Assembly (NCBI GenBank): GCA_012932295.1
Contig: JAAONU010000010.1
Coordinates: 26,293,605 to 26,357,604, forward strand
Origin: Cyclina sinensis
Taxonomy: Eukaryota; Mollusca; Bivalvia; Venerida; Veneridae
Direction of reading: 5' to 3'
DNA length: 64,000 nucleotides
In this document: in pieces, positions 1-13,417 of the stretch
Numbering within the stretch: position 1 is the stretch's first letter
Layout: each line of letters opens with the position of its first letter
The notes under the pieces: generated by a model
Told to the model about the DNA's origin: nothing
What the model saw: the letters and a program-made list of their open reading frames with translations, nothing else
The model's database searches: none
Made by a program: the position numbers and the translations under genes

Positions 1-3000
1 TAATCTAATGGGGGACATTGGTGGATTATCTGCCCTGAATATTCTCTAATATTACTTTGGTCCTTCCATTTGGATTCCTCTGCTTTCATCGCTATTTTTC
101 TCTTTTGGTATGGTGATAATTAAGCCTAATTATTTGCAACAATGATAGTCTGATTAAACATTTAGTTTAGCAACATGTTTTGCTAATACCATAATGTTTG
201 TTTTTTGTTAATCCTAACTTTTTATTTAATATATAAGTGACAGTTTCACAGCTAAAAGTCAAGACAATCACAAGAGAAACAAGGATAAAGTCAGAGATTC
301 CAACTGACAGGACCAAAGTGCAATTTGGTCTACCTTTGATGTTATCTGAGTAAGGGAGATAATTTGTTATCAGCAATGTCCCTCATTGTCCATGTGCAGA
401 ATTAAACTAGTGTTACCTCCCATTGAAAAAGTGAAAAACAGCACGAAGTAACTTGGAAATAATCTAAATATGGGTGTGTAGAATGTTACTAGTGTTACTC
501 TTAATTGCTGTTTTACTCAATATCTTAAGCTAACCATGAGTTCTCATTTACTGATGACGCGACTATAACTCACAGTGTCTCCATCAATCATTATATGACA
601 CAGGTCACGTGAGTATAATCTCTTAAATGGGTATAACATATTTTTTTCTGTACGGAAAATTGTCAGTATTATTTTCCTATATGTACAATTGGAGCGGGGT
701 TAGTGTTATCCAATATTATGTAATTCTATGTTTTGATTGGCCGTTAGAAGATCCGATTATTGCCGAAGCATCACGTATTTTTACGATGTGCCACCTGTTG
801 AATCAATTTGCGAAGTTGTGTTATTCCGGTAATCCTCGGACTGTCTGGTAATATTGCTTAGGAACATTGAATGCTATTGTTTTGAAATCTATTAATAGTA
901 ACAAGTAAGTGATAAGAGATACAGGTAATTTTTTGAAGGTTGGCAAAAATATGGCGGTTGATAAAAATGCAAAACATAGTAATTTTGTAATTACAGTAAC
1001 AAAGTCATTTTTCATCAAACAGTTTAATATTTCATGTCATTGAAAAAGTCTGTAAACTCATATTTTAAATATTTAAAAAAATAATTGTCAAAACTGTTTA
1101 CTTTTTTGTTTGTAAATGGTTTAACTTAAAACGACAGGTATAAATTAGTTTAGTTTTCTTTTTTAAAAGCAAAAATTCAAAATCAGCTTATATTTTCAGA
1201 ATATGAATTTAAAGAGACTTCAGATGATGTAAAATGATACAATGTTTATGTTTAATGTTAAAATTCTGGCAGGTTTCCGGTCGTACTTTGAACGACAGTG
1301 ACTGTGTCTCACCTGGTCTTTATGTTGAATTATATCAAAGTAATCAAAGGATGGTCATAGTTTATTATCATAATTGATATTACAAGTATATTTGTTATTC
1401 TATTCAAGCATGTTTGTAATTCTGTTCAAGCATGTTATTCCATAAAAGTCATGTTATTTTGTTACTTAACAAAACAAACAAAGTTTCAATATCATAATTA
1501 CCACCATTAACATCAAGAGATATATGGACAGATATGTTGTTGTTCTTCTTAAAAAAATGTACATTACCTAAGTTATAATATGTCTGAACAGACAGTTTAA
1601 TTTAAAGATATATATTTATAATTAAATTTCTTTTATTGGCATTCGCAAACAAAATAGAGTGCTGTAAATTAAGGTTCCTTAAAAATACAGTGAAAAACCG
1701 TACACTCAAATGGACTCAAGTCCATTTGAATTTTCCTTGTTACTTATAGAATTATAGATACTGGTTTGCACACTAACACAAACTGTCTAGAATTTCAACT
1801 TCATACACCCGTTCTCAGGCAATTACTACTAGAATTTCATTGTATCTCCCCGCCGCCAACCTCCCGCACAGTGAAGGGAGGGAGCGGGGATGATACTGGA
1901 ATCAACTTGACTAGCTAACTGCCTGGCTTGGTTATTTGTTGAGGGCATAATTCAAAATGTATTGGCGGTATCAATTTGAAACTTCTTTGATGAAACGACA
2001 GATGGATAGACCTCATTGAGAAAATATAGATCTCTTTAGCATAATTTTAAAGTATTTGCCATTTGTTATTTATCAAACTTACCTACGTACATGGACATAT
2101 CTTACTGAGGAGTTCGCAGTGTGCAAGAATTTTGCAGTTATTGTCATTTGTGATTTTTCATCCTTAATTTATGGCCGGTGAATCACCCAAAAGTATTGGA
2201 TATGTCAACTTGAAACTTCATACTTTGATAAATTTCATTGATAAAGTGCAGTGCTGAAGTATGAACCATGACGTTCTTATGCATAATTTTGCAGTTAATG
2301 TCCGTTGTAATTTGTCATATTTATTGTTCATAACTTTAAGGCAATACCATGTATTAACATGAAAATACATAATACTCTACTGACAAAGTGATACGTGGGA
2401 GTATTTTCGACAGAACAGTGGTTTTCAAAGTTCAATTCCGAGTACACTGGTGCAGCATGTAGAGGAGTATTAAGTACCTTATAGGATCAACCAATAATTA
2501 TGAGATATGAACACTTGTAAACAAATTTTCTGCAAAATGGAAGGAAAAGAAAATATTGGCAATACTGATTACTGGTTCTGTGACCCAAACAAATTCAGTG
2601 CCTTCAGTGCTTTATTTTTGTTGTTGTTGTTTTTTTTATTTTACTTTATTAAATATCAGCGATATTTGAGTAAGTTACCTTACATAGATTTGATATTAAG
2701 AATATCTTTCAGTGCATTGGAATTGAACATTTAAACATTTTATAAATAAATGGTTTTGTATTGTTTCTGTGACTATGACTCAAGATACATATTTTTCGAA
2801 AATTTTAGTGAGAAATAATTGTACAGATCGCTTAACTAGTACAGGGAGGCTACCGCTGCATGATGACACTAAAACCACTACCTCATTTAGCTCCCTTTGG
2901 TTAACTATTTTATTACTGACTTATTTTCTAAATGAATACCCAAGATTATTACTATATACTTATTACTATAGCAACGTGTATCCAAGCGTTTGTTCAACTC

Positions 3001-4189
3001 ATTTTAGCTTTATGTAACATTGAACAATAAAATTGGTATTTTTCCTGAATTTTACCATCAGACTAGAAAGAGCACAAGCTGACCAATCACTATTACGTTA
3101 ATATTTTTTCTTTCTTATGGTTCCTACATTTTGGTTAATACAAAATAACAATGTATATGCGGCGTTTGTTATCGTTGAACTATCACTAATGGGTTAGCTA
3201 GCCTGTAATATAGTCTATAATGCCCAAGTGTAATGCCCTCCAGCACGCAGTTAAAATAAGAATTGGTTAATATAAAACGAAAATAATCACATATTTCTTT
3301 ATTTCTTGCCATAAGAGTACTCCCAATGACTAGAAATACATGACTTTTTTCGGTGAATCCACTTTCGGAATGCGTCTTGATACGCTGGTTTTGGTAAACA
3401 CCAAATTACTGGCATGTGACATTTTAACGAGCGTTTTGCAATACTTTGTCTTTTGGTGGTTTTTATTGCTGACCAACCTAGCAGGCTCAAAATAATAAAT
3501 GATTTCATCTACTGTAACCACACTTGCAAATTTATTTTCTTCATATTTCCAAAATATTTTGAGCAAACAATCGACGATGTTAACTTGTTGCTTTGTTTAA
3601 CTATCAGAAGCTTGTTTAGACTTTATTTAAATACTGAATTTTGAACAAGACCGTATTTATTTTGAAGTTGTATTTTCAACTGATAGACCCAAAAATCAGT
3701 ACTGAGCTTCGTTATATGTAGATAAGTTATGAGGTAGGCTATTGACTGGGGACTGCTGATTAAATATTCAAATAACCTGTGATTTAAACAAGATGGACTA
3801 TTTTGCACATGTCATTTGTGGGCTTGACAATGGGATTACATTATATCAGATGTCTAAAGGAAAGTATTCAGAAATATTCCTCCAAAACCTGAAGATAAAT
3901 AGGAATGATAATGCATAGGTGTTGCCTATAGTGTACACAAAATATACCCTAATTAAGACTTGAATTGGGAGGCTTCTTTATGGTGCGGGTCCAACCGTAT
4001 CAGCCGGGCAGTTTACTTAACTGATATTCCAGTATCAGTCTCCCTTTTCCGTAGATAACAGCCAACTTTGTCATAAAGTGTCACTATCTGCAGCAGTACT
4101 TGAACAGTTGTCCACATCATGAATATGTTTCTGTTCTATTACAGGTTCCTTTTTAGGTAGACGTAGATAAAGGGAAATAAAAATAAGAC
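1..4189. other. AT-rich tract without a convincing gene
   Basis: Only short stop-limited frames. A patch at 600-860 has CACGTG, two CCAAT-like boxes and CpGs, so it may be an old promoter. The frame at 2507-2734 owes its hydrophobic stretch to a T run. Nothing else is supported. Confidence 0.5.
1706..1729. repeat. Perfect 11-bp hairpin
   Basis: TCAAATGGACT and AGTCCATTTGA are separated by two bases. No larger inverted element was found around it. Confidence 0.8.
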
Positions 4190-5567
4190 AGAGTATGATG
4201 CATATTACGATGATTATATTTCGCATGGTAAGATACAGAAAAACAATTATACAGTTTTATTTATATCTGATGGTGATATAAATACAAATATTTCATGAGC
4301 TCTAACTTTAACACTATGGTAATGTTTAATTCAAGCAAATCAAAGAACCACATACTTTATCTTTTTAGTAGAAAAACCTTTATAATCAAATATATACAAA
4401 TAAATGTACAACATTTTCGTCAATGTACAACCTCTAACACTTTTATTTGCTGAATATAACACACAATTCTTTAACTAAAAAGTACTAGTGCAAATATAAT
4501 GAGTAAATGTGTAATATATTTGAGACTAATTAAGTCAGTTACCAATCCTGGAGACATTAAGAGAAAGATTTTGTCATATTACCTACCCTTCAGTCTGTTT
4601 AGTTAAAACATACAAAACATTCGTCATTTATTTCAAGCCTCAGTATAAGTTTACATGTAGGTACAAATATTATCATCAACATTATCATGAAAACATACAC
4701 CCTGAAGATCAAATAGATTATTCAATCATATATCAATGTTACAATTTTGCACAGGGAGCTGATATTCTTTCTTTTATCTAAATATAAATTATATATTAAT
4801 TAATGATTCACACAATGTTTCAGGGTATTTCTATACCAGTCCCTACATCTCAGTAAATAAATAAATATTTGAATGTAGTGACAGGTGACATGCATAACAT
4901 ATATACATATAATAACAACCAAAAGAGTGCACCCGGCCCAGTGGGCCTATAAGTCAGCTTCATAGACTACAGTGATTTTAACAAAAAAGAAAAAAAAGAA
5001 TTAACTGCTAAATTTTACATATTCGGACTGTTACTTTCAAACTGTAGACTAATTTGATAAAACTTTACAATTCCGTTTATTGCAATCTGACTATCAGAAA
5101 GGTACTCTAATAGCTGAATAAAAAACGTATATATAACATTTTGACTCATTATTTCAACATCACAGATGTCATACCATGTAACATACAGCATGAGAAACAA
5201 TTGCAAAGTGTTGTGTGATCTACAAATATATTTAATTTGAAATTCAGCTTTTCCATTTATATCTTTACAGTACACAACTTTATTTATTTGTTCAACGCAC
5301 TTACCCAAAAAAGGTCTATGAGCCTATAATAATACAAAAGCTTTTGAACATACCCCTGTAGCACATGTAGTGCAATTCATAGAACAAATGAACATCAGTG
5401 CTAAAACAAAATACAAAGTACTGACCTTAGCTTTGATTTAACTACAACAGTGATTTTTGAAGTCATCCAATGGAAGGATAGAAAATCCACAACCATAAAA
5501 GGAATTCATATATCACTTTGACTATAGTTCTGTCTTGTACACATTCTCATTAGTTTCATTCTAAATG
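4190..5567 (-). other. Probable 3' UTR or AT-rich non-coding tract
   Basis: No open frame of note and no recognisable repeat. On the minus strand it follows the TGA of the candidate terminal exon and carries several AATAAA or ATTAAA-like hexamers, so it may be a long 3' UTR. The end cannot be fixed from sequence. Confidence 0.3.
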
Positions 5568-5675
5568 TCATAGCAATGTTTTAAGAGGATCAATTATATC
5601 ATGAAGAACTGCACGAATTTGGTGTATAATGAGACTGCACAGTCTTCGGTCAACACTCACAGTGGAGAATGAAGT
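5568..5675 (-). CDS. Candidate terminal coding exon of an unidentified gene
   Basis: An acceptor-like tract (TTTTATTTTATTTTCAG) ends at 5676. It is followed by 35 sense codons and a TGA at 5570-5568. The peptide begins TSFSTVSVDRRLCSLIIHQI and ends VLHDIIDPLKTLL, an amphipathic helix with protein-like composition in otherwise AT-rich non-coding sequence. I do not recognise the family. The AT-rich 1.3 kb downstream would be its 3' UTR. The gene would start at higher coordinates on the minus strand. The first exon proposed at 27.1 kb is a possible partner, but no connecting exons were found. Confidence 0.4.
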   Translation of the reverse strand, partial: TSFSTVSVDRRLCSLIIHQIRAVLHDIIDPLKTLL

Positions 5676-5989
5676 CTGAAAATAAAATAAAAGATAAAAC
5701 CTTATTCAAATCACATCTAATAATTCATATTACAATGTACATAGAATACACCTGAAGGCCCAACAAACTACTAATCACTGCTTATTACTAAACTTTTTAT
5801 TTTGTAACTTACTATTCTTTAGAACAATTTCATTTTCTTGATAAAATTTAATATACATCCTTATTTCATTGTTTTGACATTTTATCCCTAAGACGCAAGC
5901 TAAGTATGGTATATGTAAAAGAGGAATAGTTTTGTAATAAGGCAAGGTAGAGTCATGTCCCTTATCTTCTTTCATTCAGTGCCCTCTAT

Positions 5990-6560
5990 AATTGCATGAA
6001 TTTTCAACAAATTCCCATTAACATTTATGAAGCAAAGCCGTGGACAAAATAATTGCTTAAAGACTGTAAACAAAGGGAGACAATTAAAAATGGTAAAGCC
6101 AGGTTATGTTTCTTACATAACACACTTCCTCTCAATATTTTCAATCATTGTGTGAAATATTGATTGAATTGCTTCTTAATTTATCAAGATATGCTCCGGA
6201 CTAGCATAGAACATATTGAAGGGAGATAAAAAACAGAAGCAAGAGATTGTCATGGTTCTCATGCACAATGCAATTCCTGTCTGTGTTCTCTATCAGTGTG
6301 TGAAACATTATACAAAATCCCTATTGATAGTTTTCAAGCTATGATGCAGACTTGCATTAAATAAAGGAAGATAATTAAAATTTGGCAAAAGACAGAGTTA
6401 TAGTTCTTGCTAATTGCACATTAGCTCACTATTCACTGTCATTGTGTGAACTATCAAATTAATACCCTCATTAGGTCTTAAGCTGTATTTTTCACATTCT
6501 TATACTAATGTTATCAAATGACATTGCGTGAAGACTCTCATGTATGCAATATATATTAAT
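5990..6560. repeat. GGGAGATAA tandem-unit repeat
   Basis: About three units of 150-165 bp of the form AAGGGAGATAATTAAAA, GTTATGGTTCT, CACTTCCTCTC, TGTGTGAA, GCTCCGGACAAGCAT. The same family is at 34790-35760 with its GGAC tail, which this copy lacks. Confidence 0.65.
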
Positions 6561-7140
6561 ATTTTTTAAAACTTTTTGAGTTATGCCTTTAGGAGAAACA
6601 AACAAATTATTCTTGTTTCATTTCAGAGTAAACAAAAGTAATATTCAGAAATTTCAATGAAAATGTCCAATGAAATATAAATTGATTGAAATTGTGAAGT
6701 AATGGGAAAAAAAGTTATTTGAAAATATGGGAATAGTATTTTTTCGCACTCAGAGAGCAAAAGTGTTCCAAGTAATACATTTCTTACTCTCCTTGCAACT
6801 TTAACTTCGAGATTAAAAATAAGCCTGAATTTTCTGTATTCTGTAGAATCTGCTTAAAAATTCAAGTTTTGCTGACTAAATGAATTAAGGAAAGAGAAAC
6901 ATACAGAGATAAAATCACCAAATGAGCAAGCTCAAGGAGCTCATTTGAATGTTGTTTCTTTACTTTTGGATAGAGGGACAAAACACTTGGCAAAAACCAG
7001 GGAACTCTAGTTTATAAAGTGGTTTTCACTACCTATGGCCATATCAGGACAGGTGTGAATGAGGATCAAACCCTGATCTCCTGATTCATACCATGTGGTC
7101 ATAGAGGATGAGCTTTTTGAACAAATACTGGTTGGAGACC
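6560..7140. repeat. Duplicated non-coding segment, copy 1
   Basis: It aligns in order with 18860-19130 (AATATGGGAAT, CTTACTCTC and CAACTT features) and with 25835-26160 (TTTCTGTAGAATCTG, GTTTCTTTACTTTTGGAT, GGCAAAAACCA, GAGCTTTTTG). Confidence 0.55.
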
Positions 7141-8149
7141 ATCAACCGGGCACCTTTTGAACATTTTTCAATTCAGATTTCACAATTGTAAAGGTAGATA
7201 CCTGGAAATTAGACAAAGTAAAGCTAGGTTCTTCTTCAAACTAAAGAGCTAATTAGTTCATTCCTGTAATTATAGACACTTGTATTTGAGGCCTGTGCAG
7301 GGGGTACCCAAATTTCCTTAATTGTCATCAATAAAGTACCATGTGTCGGGACAGATATGTATAACTAGTTTAAACCAGATAATGGCTTAAGTTTTTTTTA
7401 TTAATCTTTTTTTTTAACATAAAAGACAATATTCCAGAAGCATATGCTGAAATTTTGAGTATTCTATTGTTTATTCTGAAAATGTTTATAGTTGGTGAAT
7501 GTCAGGTCAGGTATTACACTCTTGACGTCAGAATTTTGAACATCAACGATTTTGTAGTAGACATAAAACTTTTAACATTTAAGATAGATAAAATCAAATT
7601 AATTGATTAACTTTAAAGAAACATGCATTGATATTAGAGCAACTGATCGATCAACAATCACTGAACAAAGAGAATAACTAAATCAAGTGTTTTTTGGAGC
7701 CGTCCGGGTATGACGGTCGTCCGGTTTTAGTGGTCTCCAACCACTAGAGAGGTGAATTCACTATATATATATATATATATATATAGTCACTAATTTGTAT
7801 CCGAGCTGTGATGTTATTAAAAACAACACGAAATATGGACCCCATCATTCTGTGAAATGTGTGCCTAATTCAAAATGCAAATGTGATGCACAAGCCCATC
7901 ATCTGATGGACACCCTCTCCTATCCCCCTTCTGAAATTGTGCTCAGAGAAGTTTCACTTTGAAAATAGAGGAGTACACTTCTTACTCCAATTATCATTCC
8001 ATGTGGTGCTCACACAATAGTGTTATTAATTACCACTAATAATTATCACATAAGCCCAACTATTGAAACCTGTGTGGGACAAGGTTAGTGCTCCAGGGGC
8101 ATTTAGTTTAAACAATCTTTGTACAATTAGGGTAAACAAAGCTAGAGTT
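7141..8149. other. Unassigned sequence
   Basis: AT-rich and probably degenerate repeats. No gene or complete element seen apart from the TA run. Confidence 0.4.
7764..7785. repeat. TA dinucleotide run
   Basis: Eleven TA or AT units, preceded by GGAGCCGTCCGGGTATGACG, a CpG-rich 60-base stretch of unknown origin. Confidence 0.9.
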
Positions 8150-8448
8150 ATAACTATAATCTAAGTTATTATTTCAATTTAAAATCTAAAACTGTGCACA
8201 TGGTCCAAATTTCATAGCTGTATATCGAAAAACAATCTTGAGAGTAGGTCACTAGGTCAAAATCTAGGCCAGCTCATATCAAAGTTTATATCTACATCAG
8301 AAACTTTGCAAATGGTCCAAATTTCATAGCTGTATATCAAATAACAAAAAAGTAGATCACTAGGTCAAAATTTAGGTCATCTAACATCAAAGTTAAATTC
8401 TACAAGTGATACTGTGCAAATGGTCCAAATTTCATAACTGAAGATAAA
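8150..8448. repeat. About 130-bp tandem units, left part of a split array
   Basis: Units read GTCACTAGGTCAAAATCTAG, TCATATCAAAGTT and ATGGTCCAAATTTCATAGCT. The array continues at 10195-10310, on the other side of the inserted element. Confidence 0.7.
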
Positions 8449-10194
8449 CAGGAGGGCCATGATGGCCCTAGATCGCTCACCTGAGTATTTTGGCTGTAGG
8501 TTTGCTGTTAAGCAGTATTTCATGTTTTAATTGAAAATATGTAAGTAATGTAAATATAAATAATTATGTAAACATGTAAAATATCAGTCAATAAATACAG
8601 GCTCTATGACAAAAAGTAGAAATATCTATCATAACCTATGGTGACCTTGACTTTAACCCAGTGACCTCAAATCCTACCCACTGTATGTAGGATCCATGCT
8701 GGGAAAAAATTGCCGTAGCTTTAAAACAAAAAAGTAGGTCAAAAATATAGGTCATGCTATGATGTTTTTGAAATCGGAACAAAAAACTGTATACATGGTC
8801 CAAATTTAATTGCCATAGCTCCAAAAACAAAAAGTAGGTCAGTAGGTCAAAAATAAAGGTCATGCTATGACATTTTTGAAATCAAAACAAAAAACTGTAC
8901 ACATGGTCCAAATTTCATTGACATAGCTCCAAAAACAAAAAGTAGGTCAGTAGGTCAAAAATATAGGTCAAGGAATAATGTTTTTGAAATCATCTTGAAA
9001 AAAAGTACAAATGGTCCAAATTTTATGGCCATAGCAAAAAACTTAAAAAATGAGATAACCATTTATGGGCTGGGGGGGGGGGGGGGGGGGTGACCCCCAC
9101 GGGATGGGGGATGACCCCAATGTGTTCACGGTGCATACTACCAAATATCTAAGCTCCAGTCTGTGACAAGAAGTCAAGCCAGTTTTGACCCAGGGGCCAT
9201 GATTTGAACAATCTTGGTAGAGGTCTCCTAGACAATGCTCAACTCCAAATATCTAAGCTCCATGCCTTGTAGTTTCTTACAAGAAGATTTTTAAAGTTTT
9301 CCATACATGTATAACAATCTTTGTAGAGGTCCACTAGATGATGCCTCATACCAAATATCTAAGCTCCAGGCCTTGCAGTTTCTGACAAGAAGATTTTTAA
9401 AGAATTTACTATATAACTCTATGAAAAATATGTGACCCCTTGGGCGGAGCCAATTTTGACCCAGGGGCCATGATTTGAACAATCTTGGCAGAGGTCTACT
9501 AGACAATGCTCAACACCAAATATCTAAGCTCCATGCCTTGCGGTTTCTGACAAGAAGATTTTTAAAGTTTTCCCTATATAACTCTATGTAAATCAAGTGA
9601 CCCCCATGGCGGGGCCAGTTCTGACCCCAGGGTCATAATTTGAACAATCTTTGTAGAGGCCCACTAGATGATGCCTCATACCAAATATCTAAGCTCCAGG
9701 CCATGTGGTTTCAGACAAGAAGATTTTTAAAATTCTCCCTATATAACTCTTTGTAAATCAAGTGACCCCCAGGGCGGGGTCAGTTCTGACCCCAGGGTCA
9801 TAATTTGAACAATCTTGGTAGAAGTTCACTAGATGATGCTAAACACCAAATATCTAAGCTCCATGCGTTGCGGTTTCTGACAAGAAGATTTTTAAAGTAA
9901 AAATATCAATGCTACACTCCAAATTATAAGGCTCAGGGCCTTGTGGTTTCAGACAAGAAGATTTTCAAAGATTTTCCTTTAAGTTGCCATAGCAACCAGA
10001 GTTCTAGATGGAATTGAATTCTTTGAACAACTTTGGTAGAGCTTCATGTAAGGTATATCCCAGCCATGTTTCATCAACGTTGGCTTAGCGGTTTAGGAGG
10101 AGATGTTGTTTAAGTCAAATTGTTGACGACGCACAACGGACGTCGGACATTCAACGATCCCAACAGCTCACCCTGGGCAGGCTCAGGTAAGCTT
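8449..10194. mobile_element. Tandem-unit repeat element, GACCCC/CTAAGCTCCA units
   Basis: Opens CAGGAGGGCCATGATGGCCC and GCTCACCTGAG, and closes CAGCTCACCCTGGGCAGGCTCAGGTAAGCTT. Units of about 170 bp carry GTGACCCCCA, GGGTCATAATTTGAACAATC and AAATATCTAAGCTCCA. It is inserted in an older array, because the array seen at 8150-8445 resumes at 10195. A 19-base G run lies at 9072-9090. Confidence 0.75.
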
Positions 10195-10310
10195 AAAACA
10201 AGAAAGTAGGTCACTTGGTCAAAATCTAGGCCACCTCATATCAAAGTTCAATTCAACATCTGAAACTGTGCACATGGTCCAAATTTCATATCTGTATATC
10301 AAATAACAAA
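10195..10310. repeat. Continuation of the about 130-bp unit array
   Basis: Contains one unit homologous to 8150-8448, directly after the end of the 8449-10194 element. It ends where the next CAAGAGGGCC begins. Confidence 0.7.
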
Positions 10311-10960
10311 CAAGAGGGCCAATGGCCCTAAAGCCCTTACCTGGGGTCAAAGATGAAAGAAATTTTTATGAATGTAATGATGCATATCACAGAAATGGAC
10401 CAATGCAATTTCATTGCCATAGCTCCAAAAACAAAAAGTAGGTCAGTAGGTCAAATGCAATAACATTTTTGAAATTGGAACAAAAAGCTGTACACACAGT
10501 CCAAATTTCATTGCTGTAGCTTTAAAACAAAAAAGTAGGTCAAAAATATAGGTCATGATATGACATTTTAGAAATCGGAACAAAAAACTGTACACATGGT
10601 CCAAATTTCATTGCCATACCTCCAAAAACAAAAAAAAATATGTCAGTAGGTCAAAAATATAGGTCATGCGATAACATTTTTAATATCGAATCGAAAAACT
10701 GTGCACATGGTCCAAATTTCATTGCTGTAGCTAAAAAACAAGAAAGTAGGTCAGTAGGTCAAAAATATAGGTTATGCGATGACATTTTTGAAATCGAAAC
10801 GAAAAACTGTGCACATGGTCCAAATTTCATTGCTGTAGCTAAAAAACAAAAAAGTAGGTCAGTAGGTCAGAAATATAGGTCAAGGAATAATGTTTTTTCA
10901 ATCATCTTGAAAAACTGTACAAATGGTCCAAATTATATTGCCATGGCGTAAAAATTTAAA
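10311..10960. mobile_element. Truncated repeat element with about 107-bp units
   Basis: Opens CAAGAGGGCCAATGGCCC then CCCTTACCTGGGG. Units carry AAATATAGGTCATGCGATGA and ACATGGTCCAAATTTCATTG. No GGAC tail is seen before the next element starts at 10961. The 103-residue open frame inside is made of the units and is not a gene. Confidence 0.65.
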
Positions 10961-11960
10961 CAAGAGGGCCATGATGGCCCTGTATCGCTCACCTGAGTAT
11001 GACTGCTTTTAACAAAGTTGCTATGGACCTGGTTAATTGACCCCAGATGACCCATATTCGAACTTGACCTAGAAATTATTGAAACAATCTCTTTGACAAA
11101 TTTCCAGGATATTTGGACTGAAAAAGTAGCATCTAGAGTGTTAACAAGGTTTCTCGATATTTAGGCTCTGTGACCTAGTTTTTGACCCCAGATAACCCAT
11201 ATCCAAACTTGAGCTACAAATCATCAAAGCAACCTATCTGTCAAATTTCAAGGACATTTGGACTAAAAATGTAACCTCTAGAGCTTTTACAAGGTTTTTC
11301 TACTTTCAGGCTCTGTGACCTAGTTTTTTACCCCAGAGAACCTATATTCAAAACTGAGCTAGAAATCATCCATAGAATCTTTCTGACAAATTTCCAGGTT
11401 ATTTGGACTGAAAATGCTACTTTTAGAATATTAACAAGGTTTTTCCATATTTGGACTCTGTGACCTAGTTTTTAACCCCAGATGACCCATACTCAAACTT
11501 GATCTAGAAATCCTCAAGGCAATTTTTCTGACAAATTTCCAGATTATTTGGGCTGAAAATGTAACCTCTAGAGTGTTAACAAGATTTTTCTATTTTTGGG
11601 CTCCGTGACCTAGTTTTTGAACCCAGATGACCCATATTTGAACATGAGCTAGAAACCATCGATAGAACCTTTCTGACAAATTTCCAGGATATTTGGACTG
11701 AAAAAGTAGCCTCTAGAGTGTTAACAAGGTTTTTCTATATTTGGGCTCTGTGACCTAGTTTTCCAACCCTGATAACCCATGTTCAAAATCGTCCGAGATA
11801 TTAATGAGACAAACATCCTGACCAAGTTTCATGACAATTGAGGCAAAATTGTGACCACTAGAGTGTTAACAAACTAATTGTGGACTGACGGACGGACTGA
11901 CGGACTACGGACAAAAGGTGATCAGAAAAGCTCACTCTGTCACTACATGACAGGTGAGCT
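10961..11960. mobile_element. Tandem-unit repeat element, copy 1 (uninterrupted)
   Basis: Begins CAAGAGGGCCATGATGGCCC, a small hairpin (AGGGCC/GGCCCT), then GCTCACCTGAG. It is built of about six 145-bp units (CTGTGACCTAGTTTTTGACC, GACAAATTTCCAGGATATTT). It ends with a GGACTGACGGACGG block, GATCAGAAAAGCTCAC and ACAGGTGAGCT. The inner ends GCTCACCTG and CAGGTGAGC are inverted. It has no open frame. Confidence 0.8.
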
Positions 11961-13417
11961 AAAAAAGAAATTATCTCTGGTGAAAAAAACAAACAAATTT
12001 TACAGGTAATAGTATAAATATATATTGCCAAATCATGTTCAAAACAGTTACAAATAACCTTTCATTTTCGTGAATATCTGTTCTAGTTTCAGAAACATTT
12101 AAGTTTTAATGGTTATATCAGAACATTTTCTAAGCCTAAAAGGGGCATAACTTGTGTCATAATTCAATGGAATTGTAGAATTTTCGTCATCTGAGCTTGC
12201 TTGTAACCATTTATATAAATTTTAAGTTTCAAGTAAATATCTGTTCTGGTTTAAGAAATATTATAGAAAATAAATTTAAAGACATAAAAATGGAGTTAAC
12301 TTTGTCAAAATACAATACAAAGTTATCCCCCCCACTTTTTTTAGTTATGAAACTTGACCTGCATATCTTACTTGCGACACTTCGTATATATTTGAAGTTT
12401 CAAATGATTATCTGTTCTAGTTTTAGAAATATTCAAGTACATGTTAAAATTTCAAAATATTTTCTAAGTCAATTTTCGACATTAAGTGTGGCCTTGACCT
12501 TAAGCTGGCACAAGGGTAAGATGGGTTCTGCACATTGCCCAGTTGGGGTGAACATTTGAGTCAAGTTTGAAGAAAATCCTTCCATTAGTATAGAATTTAT
12601 AGAGCGGACACGACATATTGTCTAATATTGATTGTAAGTAAATTAAAAGACTTAAAAAGGGGCATAACTTTGTCAAAATGCAATACAGAGTTATGAAACT
12701 TGACCTGCATATCTTACTTGTGATACCTCATATATCTTTTAAGTTTCAAGCAAATACCTGTGCTAGTTTCAGAAATATTCAAGTACATGTTAAAATTTAA
12801 GAACATTTTCTAAGTCAATTTTGACCTTCAAGTGTGACCTTGACCTTAAGCCGGCACAAAGGTAACACGGGTTCTGCACATAACCTTGTTGAGTTGAACA
12901 TTTGAGTAAAGTTTGAAGAAAGTTCTTCCATTAGTATAGGATTTATAGAGCGGACACGACATATTGTCTAATATTTGATTGTATGTAAATTTGAAGACTT
13001 AAAAAGGGGCATAACTATGTCAAAATGCAATACAGAGTTATGAAACTTGACCTGCATATCCTAATTGTGACACTTCATATACATTTTAAGTTTCAAGCAA
13101 ATACGTTTTCTAGTTTCAGAAATATTCAAATACATGATAAAATTTAAGAATATTTTCTAAGTCAATTTTTGACCTTCAAGTGTGACCTTGACCTTAAGCC
13201 GGCAAAAGGGTAACATGGGTTCTGCACATCCCCTTGTTGAGGTGAACATTTGAGCCAAGATTAAAGAAAATCTTTCAATTAGTGTAGGACTTACAGAGCG
13301 GACACGACATAATGTCTAATATTTGATTGTTTGATATTTGACCTTCAGTTGTGACCTTGACCTTGAGCTGACACATGGGCAACATTATAGCCCCTCACAC
13401 ATTTTGTGGTGGGGGTA
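11961..13417. repeat. Tandem repeat of about 350 bp, three imperfect units
   Basis: Units starting near 12281, 12650 and 12997 share AAAAAGGGGCATAACTTTGT, ATGAAACTTGACCTGCATAT, AGCGGACACGACATATTGTC and a CCTTGACCTTAAGCCGGCAC segment. It is non-coding. The 120-residue frame at 12197-12559 crosses a unit boundary and is not supported. Confidence 0.65.

Noticed and set aside
2507..2734. 75-residue frame with a membrane-like segment
   Set aside because: The hydrophobic part is encoded by a T-rich run (TTGTTGTTGTT and T8). No promoter or splice evidence.
10640..10951. 103-residue frame with internal repeats
   Set aside because: It is the tandem unit of a repeat element. Neighbouring units of the same family carry stops.
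10961..11960. Helitron ends
   Set aside because: There is a hairpin near one end but no CTRR terminus or TC start at matching positions.
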